DNA of 64,000 nucleotides from an uncultured Corynebacterium sp. (GTDB lineage Bacteria; Actinomycetota; Actinomycetes; Mycobacteriales; Mycobacteriaceae): NCBI RefSeq assembly GCF_943914615.1, contig NZ_CALUCS010000010.1, positions 14,374 to 78,373 of the forward strand, read 5' to 3'. Shown piece by piece: positions 1 to 8,973 of this stretch (position 1 is its first letter; each line of letters starts with the position of its first letter). The notes under the pieces were generated by a model. It saw only the letters and a program-made list of their open reading frames with translations, ran no database searches and was not told where the DNA came from. The position numbers and the translations under genes were made by a program.

Positions 1-1007
1 ATCTGGTACGGATGCAGCACGTAGTTGCGCATCTGGTTACCCCAGGAGTTCGACCCGTCGCCCTTCAGCGCGTCCATTTCGGCCTGTTCTTCTTGACGCT
101 TACGCTCCAGTAGCTTCGCCTGCAGCACTCGCATGGCGGATGCCTTGTTCTGAATCTGCGATTTCTCGTTCTGGCACGTCACCACAATGCCGGTGGGCAC
201 GTGGGTCAGGCGCACCGCCGAGTCGGTGGTGTTCACCGACTGTCCGCCGGGGCCAGAGGAGCGGTAGACGTCCACGCGCACGTCGTTTTCGTCAATGTCG
301 ATGTGGTCGGTCTTCTCCACCACTGGAAGCACCTCCACCTCGGCAAATGAGGTCTGGCGGCGGCCCTGGTTGTCGAAGGGAGAAATGCGCACCAGGCGGT
401 GAGTGCCCTGTTCCACGGAGAGGGTGCCGTACATGTATTCGCCGTGGATGACTATGGTCGCGGACTTGATGCCAGCTTCCTCGGCATAGGAGATGTCGTA
501 GACCTCCACCTTGTGCCCGGCCTTTTCGGCCCAGCGGGTGTACATGCGCAGCAGCATCTCTGCCCAGTCGGCAGCATCCACACCACCGGCGGCACTGCGG
601 ATGTTCAGCACAGCTTCGCGCTCGTCGTACTCCCCCGACAGCATCGTCGTAACCTCGAGTGATTCGACCTCCTGGCGCAGCTCCTCGCGCTCAGCGTCGG
701 CCAGCTGCACCGCTTCCTGGGCCGCGTCCGGGTCGTCCCCGGCTTCCTCCTCAGCCATGTCGTAGAGCACCGGCAGGTCATCCAGGCGTTGACGCAACCC
801 GGACACCTTCTTCAGTTTCGCTTGCACGCGGGAGAGTTCGGAAGTCACCTGCTGTGCGTGGTCCGGGTCGTCCCACAGTGAGGGGTCGGCGGACTTTTCC
901 TCCAGCTCGCGGGCGCGGTCGCCCAGCTCGTCGAGGTCCAACACCTTCTCGATTGTGGTCAAGGTGCCGTCCAGGTCGCTTAGGTCTGCAGAAACTTCCG
1001 GTTGCAT
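1..1007 (-). CDS. prfB: Peptide chain release factor 2 (3' end outside window)
   Basis: Translation termination factor that reads UGA/UAA stop codons and triggers peptide release on the ribosome. The reverse strand reads continuously from an ATG at 1007 to the window edge, so the C-terminus is missing. Visible marks are the stop-codon recognition tripeptide SPF in [12 protein letters not shown], the catalytic GGQ in [17 protein letters not shown], and the RF2-type stretch [13 protein letters not shown] at the edge. Unlike the enterobacterial gene, the N-terminal part is one uninterrupted frame with no in-frame UGA and no programmed frameshift. It is divergent from the inositol-monophosphatase-family gene, with only 39 bases between the two start codons. 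Confidence 0.97.
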   Translation of the reverse strand, partial: MQPEVSADLSDLDGTLTTIEKVLDLDELGDRARELEEKSADPSLWDDPDHAQQVTSELSRVQAKLKKVSGLRQRLDDLPVLYDMAEEEAGDDPDAAQEAVQLADAEREELRQEVESLEVTTMLSGEYDEREAVLNIRSAAGGVDAADWAEMLLRMYTRWAEKAGHKVEVYDISYAEEAGIKSATIVIHGEYMYGTLSVEQGTHRLVRISPFDNQGRRQTSFAEVEVLPVVEKTDHIDIDENDVRVDVYRSSGPGGQSVNTTDSAVRLTHVPTGIVVTCQNEKSQIQNKASAMRVLQAKLLERKRQEEQAEMDALKGDGSNSWGNQMRNYVLHPYQ

Positions 1008-1046
1008 AATGCGCAAGTCTACCCGGCGACATGCACAATGGAATGT

Positions 1047-1907
1047 ATGGCTACTAACGGTTCTGATTCTTCTTCCCCGATCCCAGAGGACATGCTGAAC
1101 GCGATCATCAAGACGTTTATCGTGGCGCATGTCGATGATTCCGACCACCACCTGGCTCAAGCGTTGGTCTATAACGCGGGCCGCCTGGCGTGGCGTATGC
1201 GCCAGACGGGTCTGGATACGGAGCAGAAGTCGTCCGTCAGCGATGTCGTGACCGCTGCGGATCGTGCAGCCGAAAAGTTCATTGCCGACGCGCTGCGTGC
1301 CATTCGCCCTGACGATGGCCTGTTGGGCGAGGAGGGCACCGCCGTGGAGTCGAAGTCCGGCCGCACCTGGGTGATCGACCCGGTCGATGGCACGTACAAC
1401 TTCACTACGGGTTCGGATTATTGGTGCTCTGCCCTGGCGCTGGTCGAAGGATCCCCCGATGATCCGGACGCCCTGTTGTTCGGCGCCGTTCACCGCCCGG
1501 CGATGGGCTACACGTGGTTTGGTGGCCCGGATATTCCTACCACTCGTGACGCCGCAGAGATCAGCCTGCCGAACACCACCGCGGAACTGACCTGCCTGGG
1601 CGGCTACCTGCACCCCACCGACATCGCGGACACCACCCGGCTAAACAGCTGGACGGCCGTGAGCACACAGTTTGCCACGTTGCGCATGCTGGGGTCTGCG
1701 TCGATCGATCTAGCCTGCGTGGCCGGCGGCGAGCTCGGCTGCTGGATGCAGCACAGCGTGGCCAGCTGGGACTGGCTGCCTGGGCGTGCTTTGGTGGAGG
1801 GCGCTGGGGGCGTCGCTACGAAGGAAGAAAAAGACCGCACCACCTGGTTCATTGCCGGGGCGCCAGACGCGGTAGAGCAGTCCGTTAAGGCGCTGCGCGA
1901 GGCCTAA
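1047..1907 (+). CDS. Inositol monophosphatase family protein
   Basis: Mg2+-dependent phosphatase of the IMPase/FBPase fold, probably acting on a sugar- or inositol-phosphate in the cytoplasm; the substrate cannot be read from sequence. Family metal-binding motifs are present: LLGEEG followed by [12 protein letters not shown], and a C-terminal SWDWLPG in place of the usual WDxAAG. I chose the ATG at 1047 (MATNGSD); an in-frame upstream extension to 1002 would overlap the divergent prfB start. About 286 residues, slightly longer than typical because of an N-terminal extension. It lies upstream of hisN on the same strand, the arrangement I recall from C. glutamicum, where the second gene is the histidinol-phosphatase. 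Confidence 0.85.
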   Translation: MATNGSDSSSPIPEDMLNAIIKTFIVAHVDDSDHHLAQALVYNAGRLAWRMRQTGLDTEQKSSVSDVVTAADRAAEKFIADALRAIRPDDGLLGEEGTAVESKSGRTWVIDPVDGTYNFTTGSDYWCSALALVEGSPDDPDALLFGAVHRPAMGYTWFGGPDIPTTRDAAEISLPNTTAELTCLGGYLHPTDIADTTRLNSWTAVSTQFATLRMLGSASIDLACVAGGELGCWMQHSVASWDWLPGRALVEGAGGVATKEEKDRTTWFIAGAPDAVEQSVKALREA

Positions 1908-2001
1908 CGAGAAGGCTGCACCCCCCTTTTTTGCCCCACTAGTCTCACTAGTCACATTCTTCCCATGGCTTTACGCGCGGCACGGGGCTATCATGTGTTT
2001 C

Positions 2002-2889
2002 ATGACGGACGCAGTTTCCCCATATGCAGATGACCTAACCCTGGCGCTGTCGCTGGCCGACACGGCCGACGCGATCACCATGGCGCGGTTCGAGGCAAAT
2101 GACCTGAGCGTTGAATCGAAGCCCGACCTCACGCCGGTAAGCGACGCAGACACCGCTGTGGAGAAGGAACTGCGGGAACTCATCGCCGCACACCATCCCG
2201 AGGACGCACTGCTGGGCGAGGAATTCGGTGGCGACGTCACCTTTGCCGGGCGCCAGTGGGTCATCGACCCCATTGACGGCACCAAGAACTTCGTGCGGGG
2301 CGTGCCCGTGTGGGCCACGCTGATCAGCCTGCTGGTCGACGGCAAGCCCGTAGTGGGGGTCGTCTCCGCGCCCGCACTGGGGCGCCGCTGGTGGGCTGCC
2401 GAGGGGGCCGGCGCATGGCGACTGTTTAACACCCCGGCTAGCGCTGCTGCCACCGGCGACGCTGGTAGCACTGGCGACACCGGCGCCACCGGCAACACAG
2501 ACAACGCAGACCGCGGGGTGCCGTCGGTGGGTGCCCGCCGCCTGGAGGTTTCGAAGGTCGCGCAGGTCGCGGACTCTTCGATTGCGATTTCCTCGCTCTC
2601 AGGCTGGGCGGACTGTGGCAAGCGCGAGCAGCTGCTCAGTCTGACGGATTCTGCGTGGCGCCTGCGCGGATACGGCGACTTCTGGTCCTACATGCTGGTC
2701 GCCGAAGGCGCGGTGGACATCGCTGCTGAGCCGGAAGTAAGCCTCTGGGACCTGGCGGCGCTGACGCCGATCATCACGGAGGCCGGCGGGCGCTTCACCT
2801 CGCTGGACGGCCAGGACGGCCCGCACGGCGGGTCCGCCGTCGCTACCAACGGTCTACTGCACGAGGCCACGCTCAGCGCCCTCGCCTAG
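2002..2889 (+). CDS. hisN: Histidinol-phosphatase HisN
   Basis: Dephosphorylates L-histidinol phosphate, the penultimate part of histidine synthesis, using the IMPase fold typical of actinobacterial HisN. Motifs in order: [45 protein letters not shown], and C-terminal [14 protein letters not shown] with ATNG near the end. From memory the protein aligns closely with C. glutamicum HisN throughout. The start is placed at ATG 2002 (MTDAVS); ATG 1993 adds three residues. The odd point is an Ala/Thr/Gly/Asp-rich insert near residues 145-170 (approximately 2440-2520) at a place where the C. glutamicum protein has a short loop. Confidence 0.92.
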   Translation: MTDAVSPYADDLTLALSLADTADAITMARFEANDLSVESKPDLTPVSDADTAVEKELRELIAAHHPEDALLGEEFGGDVTFAGRQWVIDPIDGTKNFVRGVPVWATLISLLVDGKPVVGVVSAPALGRRWWAAEGAGAWRLFNTPASAAATGDAGSTGDTGATGNTDNADRGVPSVGARRLEVSKVAQVADSSIAISSLSGWADCGKREQLLSLTDSAWRLRGYGDFWSYMLVAEGAVDIAAEPEVSLWDLAALTPIITEAGGRFTSLDGQDGPHGGSAVATNGLLHEATLSALA

Positions 2890-2931
2890 CGCACTGACCT
2901 AGCGCTAACCGAGCCTGACCCTAACCGGAAC

Positions 2932-4455
2932 CTAGACGTCGAGCGCCAGATACACGGTGTCGAGGTACTCCTCGATTCCCTCGAAGCCGCCCTCGCGCCC
3001 CAGGCCGGACTGCTTCACACCGCCGAACGGCGCCGACGCATCCGACAGCGCGCCACGGTTCACGCCAATCATGCCCGCCTCCATGCGCTCGGCGAAGCGC
3101 AGGGTCTTCTTCATATCCTCGCCCATCACATAGCCAGCCAGTCCGAAAACGGTATCGTTGGCGACCTTCAGGGCCTCCTCATCACTGGAGACGCGCTGCA
3201 CGGCCGCGACGGGACCGAAGATCTCCTGGTTAGCGATCTCAAACTGAGGCGTCACGCCCGTGAGCACCGTGGCGGGATACCAGAAACCATTCGGATCCAG
3301 GTCGGGGTGCGTCTCCCCCAGCTTCTCCAGAGCCTCGTTACCACCCAGGGCAACATGCGCACCCTCCTCGACAGCCTTGGCCACCATGTCGCGCACTCCA
3401 TCGCGCTGCTCCTGGCTGACCAGCGGCCCCATAGTCGTTTGCGGGTCGGTACCCGGCCCCATCACGAACTCGCCCATCTTCTGCACCAGCCCAGCCTCGA
3501 ACTCCTCGGCCAGAGACTCGTGAACAATAAAGCGGTTCGCGGCCACACAAACCTGACCCGCGCCGCGCATCTTCGCCGCGATAGCCTGCTCCACAGCCTT
3601 GTCCACGTCCGCGTGCTCCAGCACAACGAAAGGCGCGTTACCGCCAAGCTCCAGCGAAGTGCGAATCGTTTTCTGCGCCGCAGTGGCGGCCAGCGCCTGG
3701 CCCACCTCCGTGGAACCGGTGAACGTCAGCTTGCGCAGGCGATCATCGTCCAACAGGGCGGATACGCGGCGCGCCGAAGACGTCGGCAACACCTGGAACA
3801 CCCCATCCGGAATGCCCGCGATGCGCCCCAGCTCCGCAAAGTAAAGCATCGTCAGCGGGGTCAGCTGCGCCGGCTTGGCAATCACGGTGCAGCCCGCCGC
3901 CAGCGCCGGCGCCAGCTTGCGGGAAACCATCGCCAGTGGGAAGTTCCACGGCGTAATCGCCAGCACCGGCCCCACCGGACGGTGCGTAGTCACGATGCGC
4001 CCGTTGCCCGCCGGGGCGACGCGATATTCGCCAGCAATAGCCGCCGCACGCTCGCTAAACCAACGCAGGTACTCGGCGGCATACGTTACCTCGCCCTTGG
4101 AATCAGGCAGCGCGCGCCCCAACTCCAGGGACTGCAAAACCGCCAGCTGATCCGCGTGCTCGTGCACCAGATCAAACAGCCGACGCAAAAGCTCGGAACG
4201 CTCCCGCGGGGTGGATTCGGCCCAGTCCGTCTGGACCTCCACGGCCTTATCCATGGCCTCCCGCGCATCATCCTCTGTTGCCGCAGCGACATCCGCGAAG
4301 GGTTTCCCCGTGGCGGCGTCAATAACCGAAATAGTTTCACCGGCAGACCCGGCGCGCCAGGCCCCACCTAAGAACAACCCCGTGGGCACCTCGAAGGAAA
4401 GCCCCGCAGCCTGAAGAGTGGTGCTGAATTCAGAAGGAATGTTGAGTGAAGTCAT
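2932..4455 (-). CDS. NAD(P)-dependent succinate-semialdehyde dehydrogenase (aldehyde dehydrogenase family)
   Basis: Oxidises an aldehyde, most likely succinic semialdehyde, to the acid. Residues supporting the family are the cofactor loop [17 protein letters not shown], the general base Glu in [11 protein letters not shown], the catalytic Cys in [11 protein letters not shown], and the C-terminal [10 protein letters not shown] plus [15 protein letters not shown] motifs. Together these place it in the GabD-like branch. The start is set at the ATG at 4455 ([10 protein letters not shown]), giving 507 residues; the in-frame upstream extension has no family similarity and would run into the pgi promoter. 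It is divergent from pgi. I see no GABA aminotransferase beside it, so assignment to GABA catabolism rests on family resemblance alone. Confidence 0.85.
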   Translation of the reverse strand: MTSLNIPSEFSTTLQAAGLSFEVPTGLFLGGAWRAGSAGETISVIDAATGKPFADVAAATEDDAREAMDKAVEVQTDWAESTPRERSELLRRLFDLVHEHADQLAVLQSLELGRALPDSKGEVTYAAEYLRWFSERAAAIAGEYRVAPAGNGRIVTTHRPVGPVLAITPWNFPLAMVSRKLAPALAAGCTVIAKPAQLTPLTMLYFAELGRIAGIPDGVFQVLPTSSARRVSALLDDDRLRKLTFTGSTEVGQALAATAAQKTIRTSLELGGNAPFVVLEHADVDKAVEQAIAAKMRGAGQVCVAANRFIVHESLAEEFEAGLVQKMGEFVMGPGTDPQTTMGPLVSQEQRDGVRDMVAKAVEEGAHVALGGNEALEKLGETHPDLDPNGFWYPATVLTGVTPQFEIANQEIFGPVAAVQRVSSDEEALKVANDTVFGLAGYVMGEDMKKTLRFAERMEAGMIGVNRGALSDASAPFGGVKQSGLGREGGFEGIEEYLDTVYLALDV

Positions 4456-4564
4456 ACACCCACATATACGCGCCTTTCGGAAGCAGGCTTGCAGACCGCC
4501 ACGCGCCTGCACCTTTTCCACTACCGTGGAAAGTGATAATTACAGCGACGAAAGGAGCCCAGCT

Positions 4565-6268
4565 GTGCCTATGCCACAACAACGCGAAACCGCACATAAG
4601 ACACGGGAATGGAAGAAGCTCACCGAATACGCCGACGCAACGCGCGGCACCCAACTGCGAGAGCTCTTCACCGAACAGCCGGGACGCTCCAGCGACATGA
4701 CCTACAACGTAGGTCCGCTGCACGTAGACCTGTCGAAGAACCTCATCGACGAGCGCGGCCTGCGCCTGCTACTGGACCTGGCGCGTGCCCGTGGCCTGGA
4801 AGACTACCGCAGTGCCATGTTCAACGGCGAGCACATCAACACCACCGAGGATCGTGCCGTGCTACACACCGCACTGCGCATCCCGGTCGACCGGGAGTTC
4901 AGCATCCCAGTCGGGGCCGACGAGACACAGGACGTGGCTGCCGACGTGCACGCAGTGCTGGGCCGCATGCGCGACTTCGCCAAGGCGCTCCGCTCCGGCT
5001 CTTGGCAGGGCGTGACCGGGCACACCATCAAGCACGTCGTGAACATCGGCATCGGCGGCTCCGACCTGGGTCCGGCGATGGCCGCGCAGGCACTGCGCCC
5101 CTACATGACGGCCGGCATTACGCCGCACTTCATCTCCAACATCGACCCAGCCGACGTGGCCGGCACCCTCGACAGGCTGGATGCCGAATCCACGCTGTTC
5201 GTCATCGCTTCCAAGACCTTCACCACCTCTGAGACCCTAGCCAATGCCCACGCCGCGCGCCGCTGGCTGCTGCGCAACCTCGCCGATGAGGGCGTGGACG
5301 TCGAGGGGGACGACGCCATCCGTGACATCACCGCCAAGCACTTCGTGGCCGTCTCCACCGCCGCGGAGAAAGTACAGGAATTCGGCATCGACACGAAGAA
5401 CATGTTCGAGTTTTGGGACTGGGTGGGCGGCCGCTACTCCGTGGATTCTGCCATTGGTCTTTCGCTGATGGCCGCCATTGGGCCGCAGGACTTCATGCGC
5501 TTCCTGGAGGGCTTCCACGAGGTCGACGACCACTTCCGCACCGAACCGCTAGAGATGAACATTCCGGTGCTGATGGGCATGCTGGGCGTGTGGTACACCG
5601 ATTTCCTGGGCGCGCAGTCGCACGCGGTGCTGCCGTATTCCGAGGATATGGCGCGCTTCCCCGCTTACCTGCAGCAGCTGACAATGGAATCTAACGGCAA
5701 GTCCGTGCAGCTGGACGGCAGCCCGGTGGAAGTACCATCCGGCGAGATCTACTGGGGCGAGCCCGGCACCAACGGCCAGCACGCTTTCTTCCAGCTACTA
5801 CACCAGGGCACGCACCTGGTGCCGGCTGATTTCATTGGCTTCGTCAACCCGCACGACGATGCCGTTGCCGCCGACGGGACCACCAGCATGCACGACATGT
5901 TGATGTCCAACTTCTTCGCCCAGACCCGCGTGCTGGCCTTCGGCAAGAACGCCGAAGAGTTGAAGGAGGAGGGTGTGGCCCCCGAGCTGATCCCGCACAA
6001 GGTGATGCCCGGCAACCGCCCGACCACCACCATTCTGGCTGACAAGCTGACCCCGAAGACGCTGGGTGCGCTGATCGCACTGTACGAGCACATTGTTTTC
6101 GTGCAGGGCGTGATCTGGGGCATCAACTGCTTTGACCAGTGGGGTGTGGAGCTCGGCAAGAAGCAGGCAAACGCGCTGTTGCCTGCGGTTACTGGCGCTG
6201 AGCGTAGTGACGCCGGCGACTCCTCCACCGACGACCTCATCGCCTACTACCGCCAGCACCGGGGCTAG
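4565..6268 (+). CDS. pgi: Glucose-6-phosphate isomerase
   Basis: Interconverts glucose 6-phosphate and fructose 6-phosphate in glycolysis. The full-length bacterial enzyme (567 residues) shows [28 protein letters not shown], the signature [18 protein letters not shown], and the C-terminal [18 protein letters not shown]. Start choice: AAAGGAG at 4551-4557 is 7 bases from GTG 4565 and 13 from ATG 4571, so GTG is preferred; ATG 4571 would remove only two residues. It is followed by a long accessory intergenic region rather than another housekeeping gene. Confidence 0.96.
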   Translation: MPMPQQRETAHKTREWKKLTEYADATRGTQLRELFTEQPGRSSDMTYNVGPLHVDLSKNLIDERGLRLLLDLARARGLEDYRSAMFNGEHINTTEDRAVLHTALRIPVDREFSIPVGADETQDVAADVHAVLGRMRDFAKALRSGSWQGVTGHTIKHVVNIGIGGSDLGPAMAAQALRPYMTAGITPHFISNIDPADVAGTLDRLDAESTLFVIASKTFTTSETLANAHAARRWLLRNLADEGVDVEGDDAIRDITAKHFVAVSTAAEKVQEFGIDTKNMFEFWDWVGGRYSVDSAIGLSLMAAIGPQDFMRFLEGFHEVDDHFRTEPLEMNIPVLMGMLGVWYTDFLGAQSHAVLPYSEDMARFPAYLQQLTMESNGKSVQLDGSPVEVPSGEIYWGEPGTNGQHAFFQLLHQGTHLVPADFIGFVNPHDDAVAADGTTSMHDMLMSNFFAQTRVLAFGKNAEELKEEGVAPELIPHKVMPGNRPTTTILADKLTPKTLGALIALYEHIVFVQGVIWGINCFDQWGVELGKKQANALLPAVTGAERSDAGDSSTDDLIAYYRQHRG

Positions 6269-6647
6269 CGGTTCACGCCGAAAGCTAACGCTGGGGAGGG
6301 CGCCGAGGCTAGCTGCTGTCGAGGCGAGCGGGCGCCGGTTTCTGAGCAAATGTCGCTAGAACGAGAATACGTTATTTAAACACATTTTCATCTATGCATA
6401 ATGCCTGGTCAGAGAGTTTCGCGCGCCCTACGATTTAAAATCCGCCCGACGTATTCCCGTTCTAACGACATTTGCGCCCGAACTTTCACCGAAAGCTGTC
6501 TGTCGCAGCGTCGATCCAGCGCCAATCGCGCCTAAATCCGCCCCGAAGACTAACGCTGGGGCCCGGTGATCGATTTCACTTACGAAACCCGCTTCCCCCA
6601 TAGCTGGTTTTTGACTGCACGAATTCTCCAGAAAGGAACACTCCCCA
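6269..6647. other. Intergenic region holding a long inverted repeat
   Basis: No gene is convincing here. The stretch contains the inverted-repeat element at 6346-6475. It is flanked by a 19-base imperfect direct repeat, CCGAAAGCTAACGCTGGGG at about 6279-6297 and CCGAAGACTAACGCTGGGG at about 6543-6561, with two mismatches. The direct repeat could be a footprint of insertion or a pair of regulatory sites. The last 30 bases carry the ribosome-binding site (GAAAGGAA) of the small secreted peptide gene. Confidence 0.6.
6346..6475. repeat. Inverted-repeat element 1 (27-base arms, 76-base centre)
   Basis: The left arm 6346-6372 and right arm 6449-6475 are reverse complements with two mismatches in 27 bases. 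The outer ends read GCAAATGTCG and CGACATTTGC. The 76-base centre is AT-rich on its left side and contains ATGCCTGGTCAGAGAG, which resembles AAGGGCTGGTCAGGAG in the second element at about 7066-7081. The structure could be a small non-autonomous mobile element, or a structured leader of the peptide gene downstream. No transposase is nearby. Confidence 0.7.
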
Positions 6648-6896
6648 ATGAAGATTCGCAAGACTTTGGCGGTAGGTATCGCAGTGGCATCGATCACCGC
6701 GGGTGTAGCTGCGCCAGCACAGGCAGAGGCAACTACGCCGCAGACTGCGCAGGTGGCGCAAGCTGCCAATCCCGAACCGTACAACCCCATTACAGGCTCC
6801 CTGAGGATGGCACCCGTCTTTCTAGCTTCTCCCATAGTTCTTCCAGCCGTTCTGCTATACGGGATTTGGGTTCGCCTGAACCCCGGCCTCGGTTAG
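6648..6896 (+). CDS. Small secreted protein with signal peptide
   Basis: Predicted 82-residue protein of unknown function. Residues 1-26 form a classical Sec signal peptide: basic MKIRK, a hydrophobic alanine/valine core and a likely AQA|EA cleavage site. That leaves a mature peptide of about 56 residues, with a Thr/Gln/Ala-rich start and a hydrophobic C-terminal half (APVFLASPIVLPAVLLYGIW) that could sit in or on a membrane. The ribosome-binding site GAAAGGAA is about 10 bases upstream of the ATG. The size, signal peptide and amphipathic tail recall small corynebacterial surface or pore-forming peptides, but I see no decisive similarity. A decayed copy of its 5' end lies about 530 bases downstream. 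Confidence 0.65.
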   Translation: MKIRKTLAVGIAVASITAGVAAPAQAEATTPQTAQVAQAANPEPYNPITGSLRMAPVFLASPIVLPAVLLYGIWVRLNPGLG

Positions 6897-6911
6897 GCCA
6901 GACTGCCTCTA

Positions 6912-6980
6912 TCCCCGGCTCGTCCGGCCCGCCCCTGCCCCGGCTCGTCCGGCCTGCCCCGGCCCCGGCTCGTCCGACCC
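6912..6980. repeat. GC-rich tandem repeat, three units of about 25 bases
   Basis: Three head-to-tail copies of a unit containing CCCCGGCTCGTCCGGCC begin near 6912, 6938 and 6963; the last ends in CCGACC. The repeat begins directly after the stop codon of the small secreted peptide gene. It carries no gene on either strand that I would support. Confidence 0.75.
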
Positions 6981-6983
6981 TAG

Positions 6984-7138
6984 AATGTCGGAAACGTTGC
7001 ACTTCCGTAAGGCAAATGTCGGAAAACTTGCCAAACGTTCTTGCAAACTATTTCCACCTACACATAAGGGCTGGTCAGGAGGCTTTAGAGGTGGAACAGG
7101 TGGCGTCGATAAAAAAGAAATGCAACATTTCCGACATT
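6984..7138. repeat. Inverted-repeat element 2 (18-base arms)
   Basis: Arms 6984-7001 and 7121-7138 are reverse complements with one mismatch; the outer ends read AATGTCGG and CCGACATT. An internal GCAAATGTCG at about 7013 matches the left end of element 1, and CTGGTCAG recurs in the centre. It appears related to element 1 but is more diverged. Confidence 0.6.
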
Positions 7139-7153
7139 TTGTCTTTGGCTGAA

Positions 7154-7210
7154 CGCATCCTCCAGACAGGAATACTCCTCGCGAAGATTCGCAAGACTTT
7201 AGCAGTCTAG
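7154..7210 (+). pseudogene. Decayed copy of the 5' end of the small secreted peptide gene
   Basis: The sequence aligns with the ribosome-binding site and first codons of the gene at 6648. CCTCCAGACAGGAATACTCC corresponds to TCTCCAGAAAGGAACACTCC, and GAAGATTCGCAAGACTTTAG follows. The ATG has become GCG, and a TAG stop occurs eight codons later, so nothing can be made from it. The remnant ends abruptly after the first ten or so codons. Confidence 0.7.
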
Positions 7211-7256
7211 CCATCGGGCAAAACCCACTGTGCACAGCGGGTTCTAGATAACGAGA

Positions 7257-7288
7257 CTAAGGCTCCCCGCTAGTGCGGGGAGCCTTAG
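7257..7288. terminator. Strong hairpin, probably bidirectional terminator
   Basis: Fourteen-base perfect arms (7257-7270 and 7275-7288) around a TAGT loop. It lies 50 bases beyond the stop codon of the minus-strand secreted protein gene. There is no long T run on either side, so termination efficiency is uncertain. A weaker hairpin sits at 7221-7242. Confidence 0.7.
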
Positions 7289-7340
7289 TGCGTTTAAACG
7301 GAGCTAGCCGTTCAGATCAGAGATCCGTTCAGAGATCGGA

Positions 7341-8072
7341 CTAGAACAGACCCTTGGTCGGCTTGTGCATAACGTCGGTGGTGGTGACCTCACGGGAGTC
7401 GACGTTCTGGTCGTTAGAAGTGGACTTGTCCTCTTCCAGACGACCGGTCTGGGTGACGGTGATGTAGTTCTCCAGGCGACCCAGCTTGGTCTTGCCGTCG
7501 CCGAAGTTCAGGTTTGCCAGCAGCTGGGAATCACCCGGGTTGACCGGGTTGGACAGGGTGACCTCGAAGCTACGAACAGACTTTTCCTTGTCGAAGCCCA
7601 GGTCACGGGTGTATGCACCGTTGAACCAGCCCGGGGTGATCAGGCGGTCAACGCCCTTCGGCCCCTTCTCGGTGTGCACGTCGATACGGAAAGAGGTAGC
7701 CGGGAAGTCCTGGTAGTAGGTCTCGGAGCCAACGTTCTTAGCAGAGATGGAGACCAGGCCTGCGAAGCCAGCGGCCTTGCCAGCAGCGACGCGGATCTCC
7801 GGCTTCAGGTCGTACTTCTCGCCGGACTGCTCAGCCTCGTCCTCAGCGGGCTTCTCAGCCTCGTCAGCGGACGGCTTTTCGGCTTCGTCAGCCGGAGCCT
7901 CGTCAGCGTCGGCAGCAGAAGCGTCAGCGGCGTCCGCGTTCTCAGCGACAGCAACGTCCTGGTTGAAGCCGGGGTCGACAGCATCTTCAGCGAAGGCGTT
8001 GCCAGCGCACGCGAAAGCGGTGGTCACGCCAATGGCAGCAGCGAGGGTCAGGGAAGCTGCGTTCTTCTTCAT
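7341..8072 (-). CDS. Secreted protein with Asp/Glu/Ala-rich repeat segment
   Basis: Predicted exported protein of 243 residues, function unknown. It begins at ATG 8072 (MKKNAASLTLAAAIG) behind an AAGGAA ribosome-binding site and has a Sec signal peptide ending near NAFA|ED. Residues 28-75 form an acidic low-complexity segment with the near-repeat ADEAEKP occurring several times. The following 150 residues look globular and beta-rich, with phrases such as VSISAKNVGSETYYQDFPATSFRIDVHT that resemble extracellular immunoglobulin-like or DUF-type domains. No cell-wall sorting signal or lipobox is visible. The neighbouring upstream gene encodes another exported protein with a similar charged repeat segment, so the two probably work at the cell surface together. 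Confidence 0.75.
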   Translation of the reverse strand: MKKNAASLTLAAAIGVTTAFACAGNAFAEDAVDPGFNQDVAVAENADAADASAADADEAPADEAEKPSADEAEKPAEDEAEQSGEKYDLKPEIRVAAGKAAGFAGLVSISAKNVGSETYYQDFPATSFRIDVHTEKGPKGVDRLITPGWFNGAYTRDLGFDKEKSVRSFEVTLSNPVNPGDSQLLANLNFGDGKTKLGRLENYITVTQTGRLEEDKSTSNDQNVDSREVTTTDVMHKPTKGLF

Positions 8073-8184
8073 GTGAGGGGGTTCCTTACTTAGTAGGGGC
8101 GGGTGAAGGGGCATAGCCTGCGAAAGCTAGGAGCGGTAGCTCAAGCCCCTTCGAACCTGCTGGATATTCTGCGAGAAAGGGGGT

Positions 8185-8973
8185 TTATGCCTCGGCGTTC
8201 TCAGCCGGCTTTGCTTCGTCAGCTGGCTTGTCGGCCGGCTTGTCGGCTGGCTTCTCAGCGTCCTCCGGCTTTGCCGGGACGGCGGAGTCAGCCGGGTTGT
8301 CGTACAGCTTCACGTTGACCTGGTTCTTGATCGGGGTCAGCGCGGACCACGGGGTCGGGGTGGACCAGGTGCCGTTAGCCTTGCAGAACTGCTGGGTGCC
8401 GGTCATGTTGATGGTGCGGAAGCCGTAGGTAGCCTCGCCGGTGTGGCCGGCCGGGACGTCGTACGGGCCGACGGTCTGGCCAACATTCCAGCTCAGGGAG
8501 TAGGAAGCCTCCGCGCCGATGGTCTTTGCCAGCTCGTAGGCGATGCCGACGCTGCCCTTGGCGTCCTTGGCGGAGCCTTCGCCACCCAGGTTGACGCTGG
8601 TGGTCTCCGTGCGGTCACCCTTGATGCTGATGGAGATGGTCTGGGTCTTGGACAGCTCCTGCGTCAGCGGGATGGTGTTCTTCGACTGGTTGGTGGCAGA
8701 GATGGTGCCGGCCGGGGTGAACTTGTCGTCAACCTTGTAGACGACGGTGCGGTAGTCCTCACCAGAGTTGCATACCGGGTGCGGGTTCAGGATGTTGGCC
8801 TTGATGTGGTCACTACCGTGGGTGGTGTTGACGATCGGCAGGGTCGGGTTGAGCTTCGGGGTCTCCGGGTAGTGCTCTTCCTTGGTGATAGCGGATGCGG
8901 GAGATGCGACGGCTGCCGCAACGACGACGGCGGCAGCGGCTGCGCTTGCGCCGTTCTTCCACAGGTTCTTCAT
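8185..8973 (-). CDS. Secreted beta-rich protein, possibly of the aerolysin/ETX-like pore-forming fold
   Basis: Exported protein of 262 residues starting at ATG 8973 (MKNLWKNGASAAAAAV), with a Sec signal peptide ending at ASPASA|IT. The mature part has long runs of alternating polar and hydrophobic residues: KTQTISISIKGDRTETTSVN, then ASYSLSWNVGQTVGPYDVPAGHTGEA. This kind of pattern occurs in aerolysin, ETX/MTX2 and related beta-pore-forming proteins, in which a PAG/PPG turn follows an amphipathic strand. Two cysteines (PVCNSGED and QQFCKANG) could form a disulphide. The C-terminus is a charged repeat tail with three KPAD units. The pore-forming assignment is inference from pattern only; a structural surface protein is equally possible. 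Confidence 0.7.
   Translation of the reverse strand: MKNLWKNGASAAAAAVVVAAAVASPASAITKEEHYPETPKLNPTLPIVNTTHGSDHIKANILNPHPVCNSGEDYRTVVYKVDDKFTPAGTISATNQSKNTIPLTQELSKTQTISISIKGDRTETTSVNLGGEGSAKDAKGSVGIAYELAKTIGAEASYSLSWNVGQTVGPYDVPAGHTGEATYGFRTINMTGTQQFCKANGTWSTPTPWSALTPIKNQVNVKLYDNPADSAVPAKPEDAEKPADKPADKPADEAKPAENAEA

Larger units (their letters stand above)
6897..7340. other. Accessory intergenic region with repeats and a decayed gene copy
   Basis: No intact gene. In order it holds a GC-rich tandem repeat (6912-6980), a second inverted-repeat element (6984-7138), a broken copy of the small secreted peptide gene's 5' end (7154-7210), and two hairpins (7221-7242 and 7257-7288). Apart from the tandem repeat, the order of element followed by gene start matches the unit at 6346-6700, so this looks like an old duplication of that unit that has decayed. 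Confidence 0.6.

Noticed and set aside
1..1007. Programmed frameshift in prfB
   Set aside because: The frame is continuous from the ATG; there is no early in-frame UGA.
1804..1835. GGGGGCGTCGCTACGAAGG as another copy of the dispersed motif
   Set aside because: The 10-mer differs at its last base and the A-rich tail is displaced; counted only as a doubtful relative.
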